Positions 1 through 9,644 of a stretch of 64,000 bases of DNA are shown here, in pieces (the first letter of the stretch is position 1; the number at the start of each line of letters is the position of its first letter). The notes beneath the pieces were generated by a model. The model searched no databases and was not told the origin of the DNA. It saw only the letters and a program-made list of their open reading frames with translations. Source of the DNA: Roseivirga sp. UBA6052 (GTDB lineage Bacteria > Bacteroidota > Bacteroidia > Cytophagales > Cyclobacteriaceae); NCBI GenBank assembly GCA_002427755.1, contig DIYO01000004.1, forward strand, positions 248,001 to 312,000, in the 5' to 3' direction. Made by a program: the position numbers and the translations under genes.

Positions 1-2
1 TT

Positions 3-306
3 ATGTCTAAAGGAGGATTTGTTTATATGATGACGAATAGTCATCACACCACCATTTATGTGGGAGTTACATCTGATCTTTCATCGAGAGTTATAGAGCA
101 TAGAGAGAAGCACTATCCAAAATCATTCACTTCTAAGTACAATTGTGCCAAACTCGTCTACTTCCAATTCTTCAATAGTATAGAATCAGCAATTGAGGAA
201 GAAAAGAGATTAAAAAGGTGGTTCAAGAAAACAGAAACTTAAATTAATTGAATCGAATAATCCTAATTGGGATGATCTCTTTATTAAAGAAGTTCAGAAT
301 TGGTAA
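3..306 (+). pseudogene. GIY-YIG nuclease gene, frameshifted
   Basis: The open frame from the ATG at 3 encodes 79 residues with the hallmarks of small UvrC-like GIY-YIG nucleases: VYMMT near residue 7, YVGVTSDLSSRVIEH at about 19-33, and the catalytic-type Glu in the EEEKRLKRW segment near the end. The frame stops at 240-242. If one A is removed from the AAAA run at 228-231, translation continues as KKQKLKLIESNNPNWDDLF to a stop at 304-306, which is the normal tail of this family and gives about 100 residues. The intact homologue at 51505 has the same length and the same N-terminal plan. The gene is therefore either inactivated by a 1-base insertion, a sequencing error, or read through by slippage on the A run. 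REP-like palindromes follow within 4 bases of the restored stop. The true start may lie at this ATG or before the window edge. Confidence 0.75.
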
Positions 307-309
307 TAA

Positions 310-355
310 GGAGACTGCTTCGTTCCCTGCCAAGGCAGATAAACTCGCAGTGACG
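310..355 (-). repeat. REP-like palindrome, GTCA...TCTCC family
   Basis: Read on the minus strand the element begins CGTCACTGCGAG and ends GCAGTCTCC, so ACTGC and GCAGT can pair as an outer stem. An inner hairpin CTGCC-AA-GGCAG lies at 327-338. It starts 4 bases after the restored stop of the broken GIY-YIG gene. The GTCA-outer-stem-TCTCC frame is shared with the elements at 60642, 60783, 60940 and others. Confidence 0.7.
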
Positions 356-363
356 GTCCTTTT

Positions 364-393
364 CGTCATTCAGAAAGCTTTCGTAGAATCTCC
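364..393 (+). repeat. REP-like palindrome
   Basis: The element reads CGTCATTC, an AAAGCTTT core that is itself palindromic, then GAATCTCC. GATTC-like outer bases pair (ATTC with GAAT). It has the same CGTCATTC...GAATCT frame as the element at 60783-60809 and lies in opposite orientation to its neighbour at 310-355. Confidence 0.65.
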
Positions 394-403
394 AGCATAG
401 ACA

Positions 404-452
404 CAGGAAGTGAAGCGACCGAAAGAACCTGCCTGTAGGCAGACAGGTCACC
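404..452. repeat. Degenerate REP-like element with hairpin
   Basis: The phrase GAAGCGACCGAAAGAA matches the middle of the element at 60735-60770 (GAAGTGACCGAAGAA). It is followed by a hairpin CTGCCT-GT-AGGCAG at 429-442 and the bases GTCACC. It appears to be a decayed or composite member of the same family. Confidence 0.45.
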
Positions 453-482
453 TTAATTTAGATCAAAACCAATATTTTTCCT

Positions 483-523
483 CAGACTCTTTCGCTTTTG
501 CGTGCAAAAGAATCAGAGTGACG
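483..523 (-). repeat. REP-like palindrome
   Basis: On the minus strand it reads CGTCACTCTGATTC, then a strong inner hairpin (CTTTTGC-AC-GCAAAAG, window 495-510), then CGAAAGAGTCTG. The ACTCT and AGAGT ends pair. The bases between this element and the gene start at 584 are AT-rich and probably hold the promoter of that gene. Confidence 0.6.
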
Positions 524-583
524 TTATCTTGTTTTGAACTATTATAGACCTAAGACAATTACTCTTATCTAACTTATTTTTTT

Positions 584-1105
584 ATGTCTTCAAACAAACC
601 TTTAGTCATTCTAGGCACTGCCCGTAAAGACAGTAATACACTTTTTGTTATTGAGAATCTATTGAAAGGGAAAGATTACGCTTTTCTTAACCTATCAAAT
701 TATGAGTTCGTAGGGTATGACTATGATAATAATTACCCGGAGAATGACCAGTTTCTAGAAATTGTCGATGTCATGTTGGCGCATGATAAAATCATTTTTG
801 CTACTCCGGTCTATTGGTATGCCATGAGTAGTGTAATGAAAACCTACTTCGACAGATGGTCGGACTTGGTAAGAGTGGAAAAGCCCAAAGGCAGGGCCAT
901 GGCAGGCAAAGAGACATTCTTGATTACCCAAGGCTCAAGTGATCATATGCCTTCAGGATTCGAAGTACCTTTTGATCTTTCTTGCAAATACTTAGATATG
1001 AATTTTAGAGGATATATCTACGGTGATATGACAAAGGGGAAAGAAGCTTTTTCTTTTAAGGAAGAAGAAAAAAATGAAATCCTGCGAAAGATCTACCCCA
1101 TTTAA
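584..1105 (+). CDS. NAD(P)H-dependent flavin oxidoreductase (flavodoxin fold)
   Basis: The 173-residue protein has the alternating beta/alpha pattern of the NADPH-dependent FMN reductase/flavodoxin_2 superfamily. The opening strand LVILGTARKDSNT carries the phosphate-binding loop of the flavin site, and TPVYWYAMSSVMKTYFDRW at about residues 84-102 is the family signature in which a Pro-Val-Tyr-Trp turn cups the isoalloxazine ring. Such enzymes are cytoplasmic and reduce flavins, quinones or electrophiles using NAD(P)H; the substrate cannot be read from the sequence. The length is slightly under the usual 180-200 residues. It stands alone between the REP-rich stretch and the serine hydrolase gene. 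Family assignment is firm, the exact reaction is not. Confidence 0.8.
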   Translation: MSSNKPLVILGTARKDSNTLFVIENLLKGKDYAFLNLSNYEFVGYDYDNNYPENDQFLEIVDVMLAHDKIIFATPVYWYAMSSVMKTYFDRWSDLVRVEKPKGRAMAGKETFLITQGSSDHMPSGFEVPFDLSCKYLDMNFRGYIYGDMTKGKEAFSFKEEEKNEILRKIYPI

Positions 1106-1205
1106 ACATAGTTCTGACGGTATCAAAAAAGGATAAAAACTATTTGATACTAAAAAGTTCAACTTTCAAGTAACTGAAATAAATAAGTGAGGTTTTCGAG
1201 TTCAA

Positions 1206-2630
1206 ATGAACAAAATGAAAACCTTACATACGCTCATTCTTTGTATCCTGAGTATACAATTCACTACTGGTCAAACCCGTGATCTGAAAATCGCTAAATA
1301 TCTAGAAAGTAAGATCCAAGAAAACAATATTCCAGGTCTTGCCATCTCGGTAATTCAGAATGATAACATTCTATTTGAGAATTATTTCGGCTATAGCTCA
1401 CTTGAATTCTCTACTCCTGTAAGTGAGCAAACTTTGTTTAGAATTTATAGCTCAACAAAGATGTTGATCAATACACTAGTTTTTCAGCTTGTAGAACAGC
1501 AGAAAGTTACTTTAGAAGAACCTATAAGCAAGTATGTTTCGGATGTTCCTGAAAACTGGAATAAAGTAAAGATCAAGGACTTGATGGCACATGCCTCCGG
1601 AATACCTGATTTTATTGCTTTTGATGGAGAAAAACCCAACAATGAAGTATGGAATTCATTGAGCAAAAAGGAGTTGATCTTTCCCACAGGTCATTATCAT
1701 GCCTACAACCAAACCAATTATTGGTTACTAGCTCAGATGATAGAAAATATTTCGGGACAATCTTTAAAGAAATTCACCTTAGAATCTCTATTTGAAGGAA
1801 ATAGCTATGGATTCACATATTCGAGTAACTCGTCCGAAGAAATAAGAAATAGAACTTCTAAGTACACCTATAACCATAAACTAAAGAGTTACACAAGAAA
1901 GAAAGACATCCAAGAATCTCGAGGTTTCGCTGGAAATGGTATTAACATCACCTTACCCAAACTTCGGGATTGGGCCATTAAGCTCAATACAAATCAGTAC
2001 TTCTCTCCAGAAACGAAAGAAAAAATGTGGGAAGCTTATGACTTTATTGAAATGCCAAATTTTCAATTTGCACAGGGTTGGAGAATATATGAATCTGGGG
2101 AAAATCCTTCTATAGGATTCACTGGAGGCGGTGTAAGTGCCATTCGATTTTACCCGAAACAAGGTATTACCATTTTGCTAATGACCAATGGTTATCAATT
2201 TCAATCAGTACATAATGATATGGTTACCAAAGTTGCAGGAATTATAGATTCGAAACTGATAAAGCACGAGAACGAACTTCTGGAAGTCATGACATCTGAA
2301 ACCCTGGCGTCTAATGCGGGTGATCTGGATAGTTATTTAGACCGTATTAGAAGTAAAAACCCATCGATAGATATTGAATCACTGATAAATTCATTTGGAT
2401 ACAAATTATTAGGATACAGAAAATATAACGAAGCCGTTAATGTTTTCAAGTACAATACAGAGGCTTTTCCACAATCACCCAATACATTCGATAGTCTTGG
2501 GGAGTCTTACTTGTATATAGACGATTTTGAAAGCGCTTTGAAGAACTACCAAAAGGTTTTAAATCTCGAACCTAAAAATAGAAATGCGTTAAAAATGATT
2601 GAGCAAATCAATCAGAGGATTGCCAAGTAA
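1206..2630 (+). CDS. Secreted serine hydrolase (beta-lactamase/PBP4-like) with C-terminal TPR
   Basis: A signal peptide (MKTLHTLILCILSIQFTTG) precedes a class C beta-lactamase-like domain at about residues 28-350. The catalytic SxxK motif is SSTK with Ser82 and Lys85. The second motif reads Y-N-Q in YNQTNYWLL rather than the usual Y-S/A-N, and the third motif is FTGG where HTG or KTG is normal. These changes are common in esterase and peptidase members of the family and argue against a true antibiotic-hydrolysing enzyme. The last 80 residues hold one or two TPR units (TFDSLGESYLYIDDFESAL). The product is predicted to be periplasmic. ATG at 1206 and the internal ATG at 1215 are both possible starts. 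A hairpin terminator follows at 2641. Confidence 0.8.
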   Translation: MNKMKTLHTLILCILSIQFTTGQTRDLKIAKYLESKIQENNIPGLAISVIQNDNILFENYFGYSSLEFSTPVSEQTLFRIYSSTKMLINTLVFQLVEQQKVTLEEPISKYVSDVPENWNKVKIKDLMAHASGIPDFIAFDGEKPNNEVWNSLSKKELIFPTGHYHAYNQTNYWLLAQMIENISGQSLKKFTLESLFEGNSYGFTYSSNSSEEIRNRTSKYTYNHKLKSYTRKKDIQESRGFAGNGINITLPKLRDWAIKLNTNQYFSPETKEKMWEAYDFIEMPNFQFAQGWRIYESGENPSIGFTGGGVSAIRFYPKQGITILLMTNGYQFQSVHNDMVTKVAGIIDSKLIKHENELLEVMTSETLASNAGDLDSYLDRIRSKNPSIDIESLINSFGYKLLGYRKYNEAVNVFKYNTEAFPQSPNTFDSLGESYLYIDDFESALKNYQKVLNLEPKNRNALKMIEQINQRIAK

Positions 2631-2640
2631 GTAATAAACC

Positions 2641-2667
2641 ATGGGTTCTCAATTTATAAGAACCCAT
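2641..2667. terminator. Bidirectional hairpin terminator
   Basis: ATGGGTTCT at 2641-2649 pairs perfectly with AGAACCCAT at 2659-2667 across a 9-base loop. It sits between the convergent ends of the serine hydrolase gene (stop 2630) and icmF (stop 2679), followed by a T-rich stretch, as expected for a shared terminator. Confidence 0.65.
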
Positions 2668-2678
2668 CGAGTTTCTTT

Positions 2679-5600
2679 CTACATATTCCTTCTATACTGT
2701 CCTCCAACCTCGAATAGCGCAGAAGTAATTTCGCCTAACGAACAGTATTTACAAGCCTCCATTAACTCTTCAAAGATGTTTTGATTCTGAATTGCGGCAG
2801 ATTGAATGCGTTCAATCATTTCGGCTGATTTCGATTCATTTCCTTTATGCAAGTCATTCAACATGGAGATTTGATACTCCTTCTCTTCGGTAGTCGCTCT
2901 AATCACCTCTTTTGGTAAGATAGTAGGACTTCCTTTTGAGCTAAGGAAGGTATTCACCCCAATAATTGGGAATTCACCCGTATGCTTTAACGTCTCATAG
3001 TAAAGTGACTCTTCTTGAATTTTAGAACGCTGGTACATGGTTTCCATGGCACCCAATACGCCACCTCTTTCAGTAATTCGATCGAACTCCATCAACACAG
3101 CCTCTTCAACCAAATCGGTTAACTCTTCTATGATGAAAGAACCCTGCATAGGATTTTCATTTTTTGCTAAACCAAGCTCTTTATTGATGATTAACTGAAT
3201 AGCCATTGCTCTTCTTACAGATTCCTCTGTTGGAGTTGTGATCGCTTCATCATAAGCATTGGTGTGCAACGAGTTACAGTTATCGTATATCGCATATAAT
3301 GCTTGTAGTGTAGTTCTGATGTCATTGAAATCAATCTCTTGAGCGTGCAGAGACCTACCAGAAGTTTGAATGTGGTATTTCAACATCTGAGCCCTTGAGT
3401 TGGCTCCATACTTATTCTTCAAAGCCTTTGCCCAGATTCTTCTTGCTACCCTTCCAATCACAGCATATTCCGGATCGATACCATTTGAGAAGAAGAATGA
3501 AAGATTTGGACCAAAAGCATTAATATCCATGCCTCTACTTAAATAGTACTCTACATAAGTAAAGCCATTAGCAAGCGTGAAGGCCAACTGCGAAATTGGA
3601 TTTGCCCCAGCCTCGGCAATATGATACCCAGAAATTGAAACTGAATAGAAATTTCTAACGGCATTGGAAATGAAGTACTGCTGTACATCACCCATTAGCC
3701 TTAATGCAAACTCTGTTGAGAAAATACAGGTATTCTGCGCCTGATCCTCTTTTAAGATATCTGCCTGTACGGTACCTCTAACCACCGACATGGCCTTGGC
3801 TTTAATCGGTCCATAGACATCTGCTGGAAGCACTTGATCCCCTGTCACTCCTAGTAACATCAATCCAAGCCCATCATTACCTTCTGGCAATTCACCTTGA
3901 TACTGTGGTCTTGCGACACCTTTCGATTTATAGATGGCATTTATTTTCTCCTCTATCTCATTCTCAAGTCCATTTTCCTTTATATAAAGCTCACACTGCT
4001 GATCAATGGCAGCATTCATAAAGAAACCTAGCAACATAGGAGCTGGACCGTTTATGGTCATGGAAACCGAAGTAGTTGGGTTGCAGAGATTGAAACCTGA
4101 GTACAACTTCTTAGCATCATCAAGACAGCAGATGCTCACCCCGGAATTACCAATCTTTCCATAGATATCAGGACGATAATCCGGGTCATTTCCATAGAGA
4201 GTCACAGAATCGAAAGCCGTAGATAAACGTGCCGCAGGCATGCCTAAGCTCACATAGTGAAACCTACGATTTGTTCTCTCGGGACCACCTTCTCCAGCGA
4301 ACATTCTAGTAGGATCCTCTCCCTCTCTTTTGAAAGGATAGATACCGGCCGTATAAGGAAATTCTCCTGGAACATTCTCTTGTAAAGACCACCTCAATAT
4401 ATCTCCCCAACTTCTGAATTTGGGCAAAGCCACTTTTGGAATCTGAGTATGAGAAAGCGATTCAGTATGTGTCTTAATCTTGATCTCTTTGTCTCTCACT
4501 TTAAATGAGTAGATAGGATCAGAGTATCTTTTCTTTTTCTCCTCCCATTGTTCAATCAGCTGCCAATTGCGAGGATCTAAGTCTAATTTTACTTTTTCAA
4601 ATGACTCTTGAAGTCCTTTGATAAGCCTGTCTTTATCCTCGACATCAGTACCCTGAATCGTCTCAATCGATCTGTGAATACCGTATAGCTTGTCAGCTAC
4701 TTCTGTCTGAGTAAGCGCCTTTTCATCATAGGCTCTATTGTTCTCAGAAATCTCCGATAGATATCTTGTTCTCTTTGGAGGGATCACAAAGATTTTCTCA
4801 GACATCTCATTCGTAATTTCGAATGTCGAGCTTAAATCAGCTCCTGTTCTTTCAACCACCTTATCCATGATCACTTTGTAGAGTGAATTCATTCCAGGGT
4901 CATTGAACTGAGAAGCGATCGTTCCATAAACAGGCATGGTATCTACATTGGCCTCCCACAGGTTATGGTTACGCTGATACTGCTTTTTAACATCACGCAA
5001 AGCATCTAAAGCCCCTCTTTTATCGAACTTGTTCAGAGCAATCACGTCAGCAAAGTCGAGCATATCGATTTTCTCAAGCTGTGTTGCAGCTCCATACTCT
5101 GGTGTCATGACATAAAGTGATACATCCGAATGATCGAGAATTTCTGTATCAGATTGGCCAATACCGGATGTTTCTAAAATAATCAAGTCATAAGCAGCTG
5201 CTTTCAATACCTCCACCGCATCGCTTACATGTTTCGATAAGGCTAAATTTGATTGTCGAGTGGCTAATGATCGCATATAGACACGCTCATTATTGATAGA
5301 ATTCATTCTGATTCTATCGCCTAACAAAGCGCCACCTGTCTTTCTTTTGGATGGATCCACCGAAACTATTGCGATATTCTTATCCTTAAAATCGATTAAG
5401 AATCTTCTTACCAATTCATCCACTAAAGAAGATTTACCAGCACCACCTGTACCTGTAATTCCCAAAACAGGCGTACCAACTTCTTTTGCTAAGCCATGAA
5501 CCGTCTCTAAATCACCTTTGGTCTCTTCTGGAAAATTCTCAGCACCCGAAATCAATCTAGCGATTGACTTAATATCCTTCTCTTTTAAATGATTGACCTC

Positions 5601-6059
5601 TCCATTGAGATTATTCCCTGTTGGAAAATCACATCTCTCGATCATATCATTGATCATGCCTTGAAGCCCCATGGCACGTCCATCATCAGGTGAATAGATG
5701 CGAGTAATGCCGTAATCCATTAACTCTTTTATCTCTTCCGGCAGGATTACTCCTCCACCTCCGCCAAAGATTCTAATATGGCTAGCACCTTTTTCCTTGA
5801 GTAAGTCATACATGTATTTGAAATACTCGTTATGACCACCTTGGTATGAAGTCATAGCAATAGCCTGTGCATCTTCTTGAATCGCGGTATTCACCACTTC
5901 CTCAACACTTCTATCGTGTCCTAAGTGAATCACTTCACAGCCCGTAGCCTGAATGATTCTTCTCATGATATTGATGGCCGCATCGTGCCCATCGAATAAT
6001 GAGGCTGCGGTTACAATTCTAACTTTATGCTTAGGTTGGTAAGGTGCTACTTGCTGCAT
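2679..6059 (-). CDS. icmF: Fused isobutyryl-CoA mutase IcmF
   Basis: The 1126-residue protein unites three parts. Residues 12-140 form a B12-binding Rossmann domain with DGH at 23-25 (His is the lower cobalt ligand), Ser71 and a GGGGG loop near 99-103. Residues 195-420 form a MeaI-type G3E GTPase chaperone domain with P-loop [12 protein letters not shown] at 200-211 and an NKFD guanine motif. Residues from about 540 to the end form the acyl-CoA mutase TIM barrel ([46 protein letters not shown]). This order is diagnostic of IcmF, which interconverts isobutyryl-CoA and butyryl-CoA (in some members isovaleryl- and pivalyl-CoA) with adenosylcobalamin. A TAnnTTTG promoter element and a palindrome lie just upstream. 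The adenosyltransferase at 58737 could supply the cofactor. Confidence 0.95.
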   Translation of the reverse strand: MQQVAPYQPKHKVRIVTAASLFDGHDAAINIMRRIIQATGCEVIHLGHDRSVEEVVNTAIQEDAQAIAMTSYQGGHNEYFKYMYDLLKEKGASHIRIFGGGGGVILPEEIKELMDYGITRIYSPDDGRAMGLQGMINDMIERCDFPTGNNLNGEVNHLKEKDIKSIARLISGAENFPEETKGDLETVHGLAKEVGTPVLGITGTGGAGKSSLVDELVRRFLIDFKDKNIAIVSVDPSKRKTGGALLGDRIRMNSINNERVYMRSLATRQSNLALSKHVSDAVEVLKAAAYDLIILETSGIGQSDTEILDHSDVSLYVMTPEYGAATQLEKIDMLDFADVIALNKFDKRGALDALRDVKKQYQRNHNLWEANVDTMPVYGTIASQFNDPGMNSLYKVIMDKVVERTGADLSSTFEITNEMSEKIFVIPPKRTRYLSEISENNRAYDEKALTQTEVADKLYGIHRSIETIQGTDVEDKDRLIKGLQESFEKVKLDLDPRNWQLIEQWEEKKKRYSDPIYSFKVRDKEIKIKTHTESLSHTQIPKVALPKFRSWGDILRWSLQENVPGEFPYTAGIYPFKREGEDPTRMFAGEGGPERTNRRFHYVSLGMPAARLSTAFDSVTLYGNDPDYRPDIYGKIGNSGVSICCLDDAKKLYSGFNLCNPTTSVSMTINGPAPMLLGFFMNAAIDQQCELYIKENGLENEIEEKINAIYKSKGVARPQYQGELPEGNDGLGLMLLGVTGDQVLPADVYGPIKAKAMSVVRGTVQADILKEDQAQNTCIFSTEFALRLMGDVQQYFISNAVRNFYSVSISGYHIAEAGANPISQLAFTLANGFTYVEYYLSRGMDINAFGPNLSFFFSNGIDPEYAVIGRVARRIWAKALKNKYGANSRAQMLKYHIQTSGRSLHAQEIDFNDIRTTLQALYAIYDNCNSLHTNAYDEAITTPTEESVRRAMAIQLIINKELGLAKNENPMQGSFIIEELTDLVEEAVLMEFDRITERGGVLGAMETMYQRSKIQEESLYYETLKHTGEFPIIGVNTFLSSKGSPTILPKEVIRATTEEKEYQISMLNDLHKGNESKSAEMIERIQSAAIQNQNIFEELMEACKYCSLGEITSALFEVGGQYRRNM

Positions 6060-6085
6060 CGGACTTCCATTTCTATTTCGGGATG

Positions 6086-6125
6086 CAAATTTAAGGAAAT
6101 CAGGCTTTACCTAACAGTTGTTAGG
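6086..6125 (-). promoter_or_regulatory. Putative icmF promoter with operator-like palindrome
   Basis: On the minus strand TAAATTTG (window 6093-6086) matches the Bacteroidota -7 consensus TAnnTTTG and ends 26 bases before the icmF ATG. About 17 bases further upstream lies a perfect inverted repeat CCTAACA-GT-TGTTAGG (6110-6125), placed where the -33 element should be. The position suggests an operator for a dimeric repressor, but the same hairpin could be a weak terminator for the upstream patatin-like gene. No clear -33 TTG was seen. Confidence 0.4.
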
Positions 6126-6129
6126 CAAG

Positions 6130-8346
6130 TTATTTGACCGTTTCTCCCAAGTTATTGCCTAACTCGGTCAGCCCCTTCTGGTTTTTTGGAGAACCAATGG
6201 CTTTGATAATCCCTTGCTTTTCGAGCTCTGTGAGTCGCCAACTCAAGGATGCTCTATCCTTTTCACGATCTGTCGAAATAGGTGTTAGTTCGAATTCTAT
6301 TCTCTTCAAATGCCCATCCATAAGTCCTTCCATCATCTCATAGAGTTGGTCGTTCTTAATAGTTTGAACCTTGTCCCAGCTGGAATAAACATTTTGAATG
6401 GGAGAAAGGAATCTCTCGATCACATTCATCGGTTCAGTAGGCTCAATACCTTCAATTTTCTCAGAATCTCGAATGCTGAGCAAGACAACTTCTGATGTGT
6501 TTTCCTTGATCCAATCCTTGAAGACATCTACAAAAAGTAAGGCATCATGTATACCATAATTATCGGAAATCCCGGCATCAGCTATCTTGATGGGTGGTTC
6601 CGTAGGAAGCGTCATGCTAGGTGTAATGTAAGGAAAAGTAGCACTCATTCGCAGTGCGGTTGTAAACCTTAGACTATCCGCCTCTTGTGCTCTTAACAAA
6701 GACCTAAAATCTACACCTTGAATACTCGTATTCTGCCAAGGGTTAAGATTGAAGAAAGAAACCGGCTGAGGAGAAATGTATAATTTTCGACCATCATTGG
6801 TAATTAAAGGACTCACAATTAAGGCAGGTATCTCTCCATTAAATTCAGCTTGTTGGTAATCTGATAGAGGCCTGTCTAACATACCGGCAAGATTCTCGGA
6901 AAGCTTCATTTCAAATTCATATCCTCTATCTCTTTTATATCGCTCATCACCAAACTCAACCTTCGTTGCCTTTACAATTAGATCATTGATGAGTAAGGTG
7001 AAAATGATAGGATTGAGTAGTTCATCTCCAACCTCTTTTAGATGCTCGGCATCCTCTGGCGATCCATCTTTCCAATAAAGATCACGATAAAAGGCAGCGC
7101 CAATAAGACCTCCTGATGCCCCTGTAATTAAAGCTGTTTCTTTCATCAGTTTTCCTTGAAGTACTGAATCAGCATGCTGCAGAACGTTCATAGCCCATAA
7201 GGCCGACCGTTGCCCTCCACCACTCACAGCTATCAAGATCATTCTTGGCTTTTCTTCACCAGTTGCGGTTTTCCAGTTTTCTAGATGGTTTAACCAATGT
7301 TGTTTAGACGCCTCTATAATTTCTGGAGTAGAAAGTGCCTCCAATTTATCTAGTGAATATTCTGCCTTTTCACCCTGATAGTCTAATCCAAAAGCCGGAT
7401 ATGCATATCCGAGGTTTAAGGCGCTAAAGATTAGGTTAGCTATGATGAAAGCACCAATAATGGCACTAATAGCCCAACCCTTTAGCCAGAAACTGATGGC
7501 ACCTGTTGCCATTACAATCATTGTCATGAGTAAAACTGCCGAAGCAGCAGCGGGAATCTGAAAAACTGGGGCCATTTGAAAGGCACCTATCAGTATTAAG
7601 GTAGTCAACAAGAATACCTGTACCATGATGGCATTACGCTGGTTCTGTTTGAAAATGCCAAGAATAGCTAGCCTATCATAATATCGTTCGTATCGCTTTG
7701 TAGAATAAAACTTGAAGGTAATTGACACATAATGTGAAACCTTAACTTTGGACCTTCTCAGTTTCTTTAGCTGAAAAAAGGCATTTCTACGATGCTTAGG
7801 GGATTTACGAATCTTTCTAAGCTCTTTATGATGAATTACCTTTTGAATATCCCTATTGGTTCTGGCAAAGTAGAAGAACTGTATAAACAGCATGGCTATA
7901 TAGCCCACCAATAGCCCTAAGAGACTAAATGCCGTTTGAGAAGGAGAATAAAGAGCTGCATCTCGCTGAAACTCAATAATCCTTACCACATAAAAGACCA
8001 AGAATGCTAAGGGAATTAAAGCATTGTTCAAGCAGTAATGCGTAAAGGGTCTTGGTAGTGTTCCTAAGAAAGGAAATCTATAACCATCAATAATGTAGCT
8101 GGTAATATTGAATGCCATTGTGAAACCTGAGAGTGCTACACCAATAAGCATGAAACCCCAAAAACTGACCTTATCAAGATATATAGGATCAAGAAATAGA
8201 AACGGGATACCGAGGTTACTAGCAAAATCACCATTAACGGTGGCGAAAAGTATGATCCAATAGACTAAGAGAAACTGATTATGCTTGGTATGAACAAGCA
8301 ATAACTTCATGGGAAAACTATGAATAATTGACTTCAGTCTCTTCAA
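6130..8346 (-). CDS. Patatin-like phospholipase, membrane-anchored
   Basis: The 738-residue protein starts with about four hydrophobic segments in residues 20-165, a basic cytoplasmic stretch, then more hydrophobic segments near 235-310, followed by a patatin domain from about 365. Patatin motifs are present: the oxyanion-hole loop SGGGQRS, the nucleophile elbow GASGG (Ser-Asp dyad Ser) and the dyad Asp in IADAGISDNYG. Patatins are acyl hydrolases acting on phospholipids or other acyl esters; here the active site would be held at the inner membrane. The start overlaps the stop of the methyltransferase gene by 4 bases (ATGA), so the two are probably translated together. The physiological lipid is unknown. 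Confidence 0.85.
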   Translation of the reverse strand: MKRLKSIIHSFPMKLLLVHTKHNQFLLVYWIILFATVNGDFASNLGIPFLFLDPIYLDKVSFWGFMLIGVALSGFTMAFNITSYIIDGYRFPFLGTLPRPFTHYCLNNALIPLAFLVFYVVRIIEFQRDAALYSPSQTAFSLLGLLVGYIAMLFIQFFYFARTNRDIQKVIHHKELRKIRKSPKHRRNAFFQLKKLRRSKVKVSHYVSITFKFYSTKRYERYYDRLAILGIFKQNQRNAIMVQVFLLTTLILIGAFQMAPVFQIPAAASAVLLMTMIVMATGAISFWLKGWAISAIIGAFIIANLIFSALNLGYAYPAFGLDYQGEKAEYSLDKLEALSTPEIIEASKQHWLNHLENWKTATGEEKPRMILIAVSGGGQRSALWAMNVLQHADSVLQGKLMKETALITGASGGLIGAAFYRDLYWKDGSPEDAEHLKEVGDELLNPIIFTLLINDLIVKATKVEFGDERYKRDRGYEFEMKLSENLAGMLDRPLSDYQQAEFNGEIPALIVSPLITNDGRKLYISPQPVSFFNLNPWQNTSIQGVDFRSLLRAQEADSLRFTTALRMSATFPYITPSMTLPTEPPIKIADAGISDNYGIHDALLFVDVFKDWIKENTSEVVLLSIRDSEKIEGIEPTEPMNVIERFLSPIQNVYSSWDKVQTIKNDQLYEMMEGLMDGHLKRIEFELTPISTDREKDRASLSWRLTELEKQGIIKAIGSPKNQKGLTELGNNLGETVK

Positions 8347-9509
8347 TTCCGATGTTTCTTCGTTCCTGAATATAAATCGTACTTCAACAATCTACATTCT
8401 ATTCGTGCATTAAAAAATGGTATTCGGGCTGAGGTTCTTAATCCAATTCTTTTGGCTAGGTTCAGGTTACCGGTAAAAACGAAACCTGTATATCCTAAAC
8501 ACTTATGTTTAAAGAAATCCCCTATTGCCTGATAAACGGATTCTAATTCTTTTTCTTCTCCTAAACGTTCTCCATACTCAGGATTCAGAAAAACTGAACC
8601 GGGTTCTTGAGGTACCGGGGTTTCTCTGAAGTCACACTGCACAAACTCTATCAAGTCTTCTACACCAGCTGTTCTTGCATTACTCTGAGCAGCAAAGAGT
8701 GCTTTCTTACTTAAATCAGAGGCAATAATCTTAACATTTGATTCTTTGATTTGAAGCTTGGCTAATCGCTGATACCCTTCCCAAGAGTCAGCATCATATC
8801 CCTTTATATGCATAAACCCAAAGTTCTCGCGCATTAAACCAGGGGCTTTATTTATTGCCATTAAAGCTGCTTCTATGGCCATGGTACCACTACCACACAT
8901 AGGGTTGACAAAAGGGCTAGTCTTATCCCATCCACTTGCAATTAATGTAGAAGCGGCAAGCGACTCATTCATAGGTGCTTTGAAAGGAATCTTTCGATAA
9001 CCATGCTTTGAAATGGTATTCCCTGAAGTATCGAAATACACTCGCACTTTATCTTCTTTCCAATAAATATGGACCACTGCATGATCTCTACTTGGTCCTG
9101 AATCAGGCCTTTTGCCCGTTCTTTCTTGAAAGCGATCAACAATAGCATCCTTTACCCTCACATTAGCAAAACGATCGTCCTTGATGTGTTCGTTTCTCAC
9201 AAATGAAGTAACCGAGAAGTAGCCATCTAAATGGAGATAATTCTCCCAAGGAATAGCTTTGATCTTTTTGTACAGATCGTTAGCCGTATTTGCTCTGAAT
9301 CTCTGCAATTGGAATAGCACCCGACCTGCCGTTCTCAAATTCATATTGAGCCTCAAACAGTCGTCAATGTAGCCTTCTGTTTCAACCTCAGATATATTGG
9401 TGGATTTGATATCAAAACCCATCGCTTCCACTTCTTTAGCAAGCCATTGGCTTTGCTGAGGAAAACAGGTAATTACAATTGCGGATTTGTAGGGAAAAAC
9501 AGCACTCAT
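8343..9509 (-). CDS. THUMP-domain rRNA guanine-N2 methyltransferase, RlmL-type
   Basis: The N-terminal 160 residues resemble a ferredoxin-like plus THUMP RNA-binding module (LNMNLRTAGRVLFQL). The C-terminal half is a class I SAM-dependent methyltransferase: NPMCGSGTMAIEAALMA is the UPF0020/RlmL signature preceding the catalytic loop, and NPEYGERLG stands in the place of the NPPYG N-methylation motif, with Glu replacing the second Pro. At 388 residues it matches the RlmL N-terminal half (23S rRNA m2G2445) rather than the longer RlmKL fusion of enterobacteria. It is the first gene of a two-gene overlapping pair with the patatin-like gene. Confidence 0.85.
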   Translation of the reverse strand: MSAVFPYKSAIVITCFPQQSQWLAKEVEAMGFDIKSTNISEVETEGYIDDCLRLNMNLRTAGRVLFQLQRFRANTANDLYKKIKAIPWENYLHLDGYFSVTSFVRNEHIKDDRFANVRVKDAIVDRFQERTGKRPDSGPSRDHAVVHIYWKEDKVRVYFDTSGNTISKHGYRKIPFKAPMNESLAASTLIASGWDKTSPFVNPMCGSGTMAIEAALMAINKAPGLMRENFGFMHIKGYDADSWEGYQRLAKLQIKESNVKIIASDLSKKALFAAQSNARTAGVEDLIEFVQCDFRETPVPQEPGSVFLNPEYGERLGEEKELESVYQAIGDFFKHKCLGYTGFVFTGNLNLAKRIGLRTSARIPFFNARIECRLLKYDLYSGTKKHRN

Positions 9510-9536
9510 TGATGCGAAGTTGAATTAAAAAGCTGT

Positions 9537-9588
9537 AAGCCACAAGCTACATGCCCCTAGAGTAAGCAACTAAAATTTCTTGTGGCTT
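9537..9588. repeat. Inverted repeat of the AAGCCACAAG family
   Basis: AAGCCACAAG at 9537-9546 is perfectly complementary to CTTGTGGCTT at 9579-9588. The 32-base loop contains ATGCCCC, and the right arm is followed by a short tandem CTTGAAG / CTTGAAG. Similar wording (CTACAC, AGCGTGA, GAAGC) occurs at 57768-57832 and 62767-62825, so this seems to be one of a second family of interspersed palindromes. It lies between the divergent methyltransferase and DUF4494 genes. Confidence 0.5.
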
Positions 9589-9644
9589 GAAGCTTGAAGC
9601 TTAAGACAGAGATCATAACTTCGCAATCCCAAATACAAAATGAT

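Noticed and set aside
1206..2630. Antibiotic-resistance beta-lactamase
   Set aside because: The second and third active-site motifs deviate (YNQ, FTGG) and a TPR tail is present; this fits an esterase or peptidase of the same superfamily.
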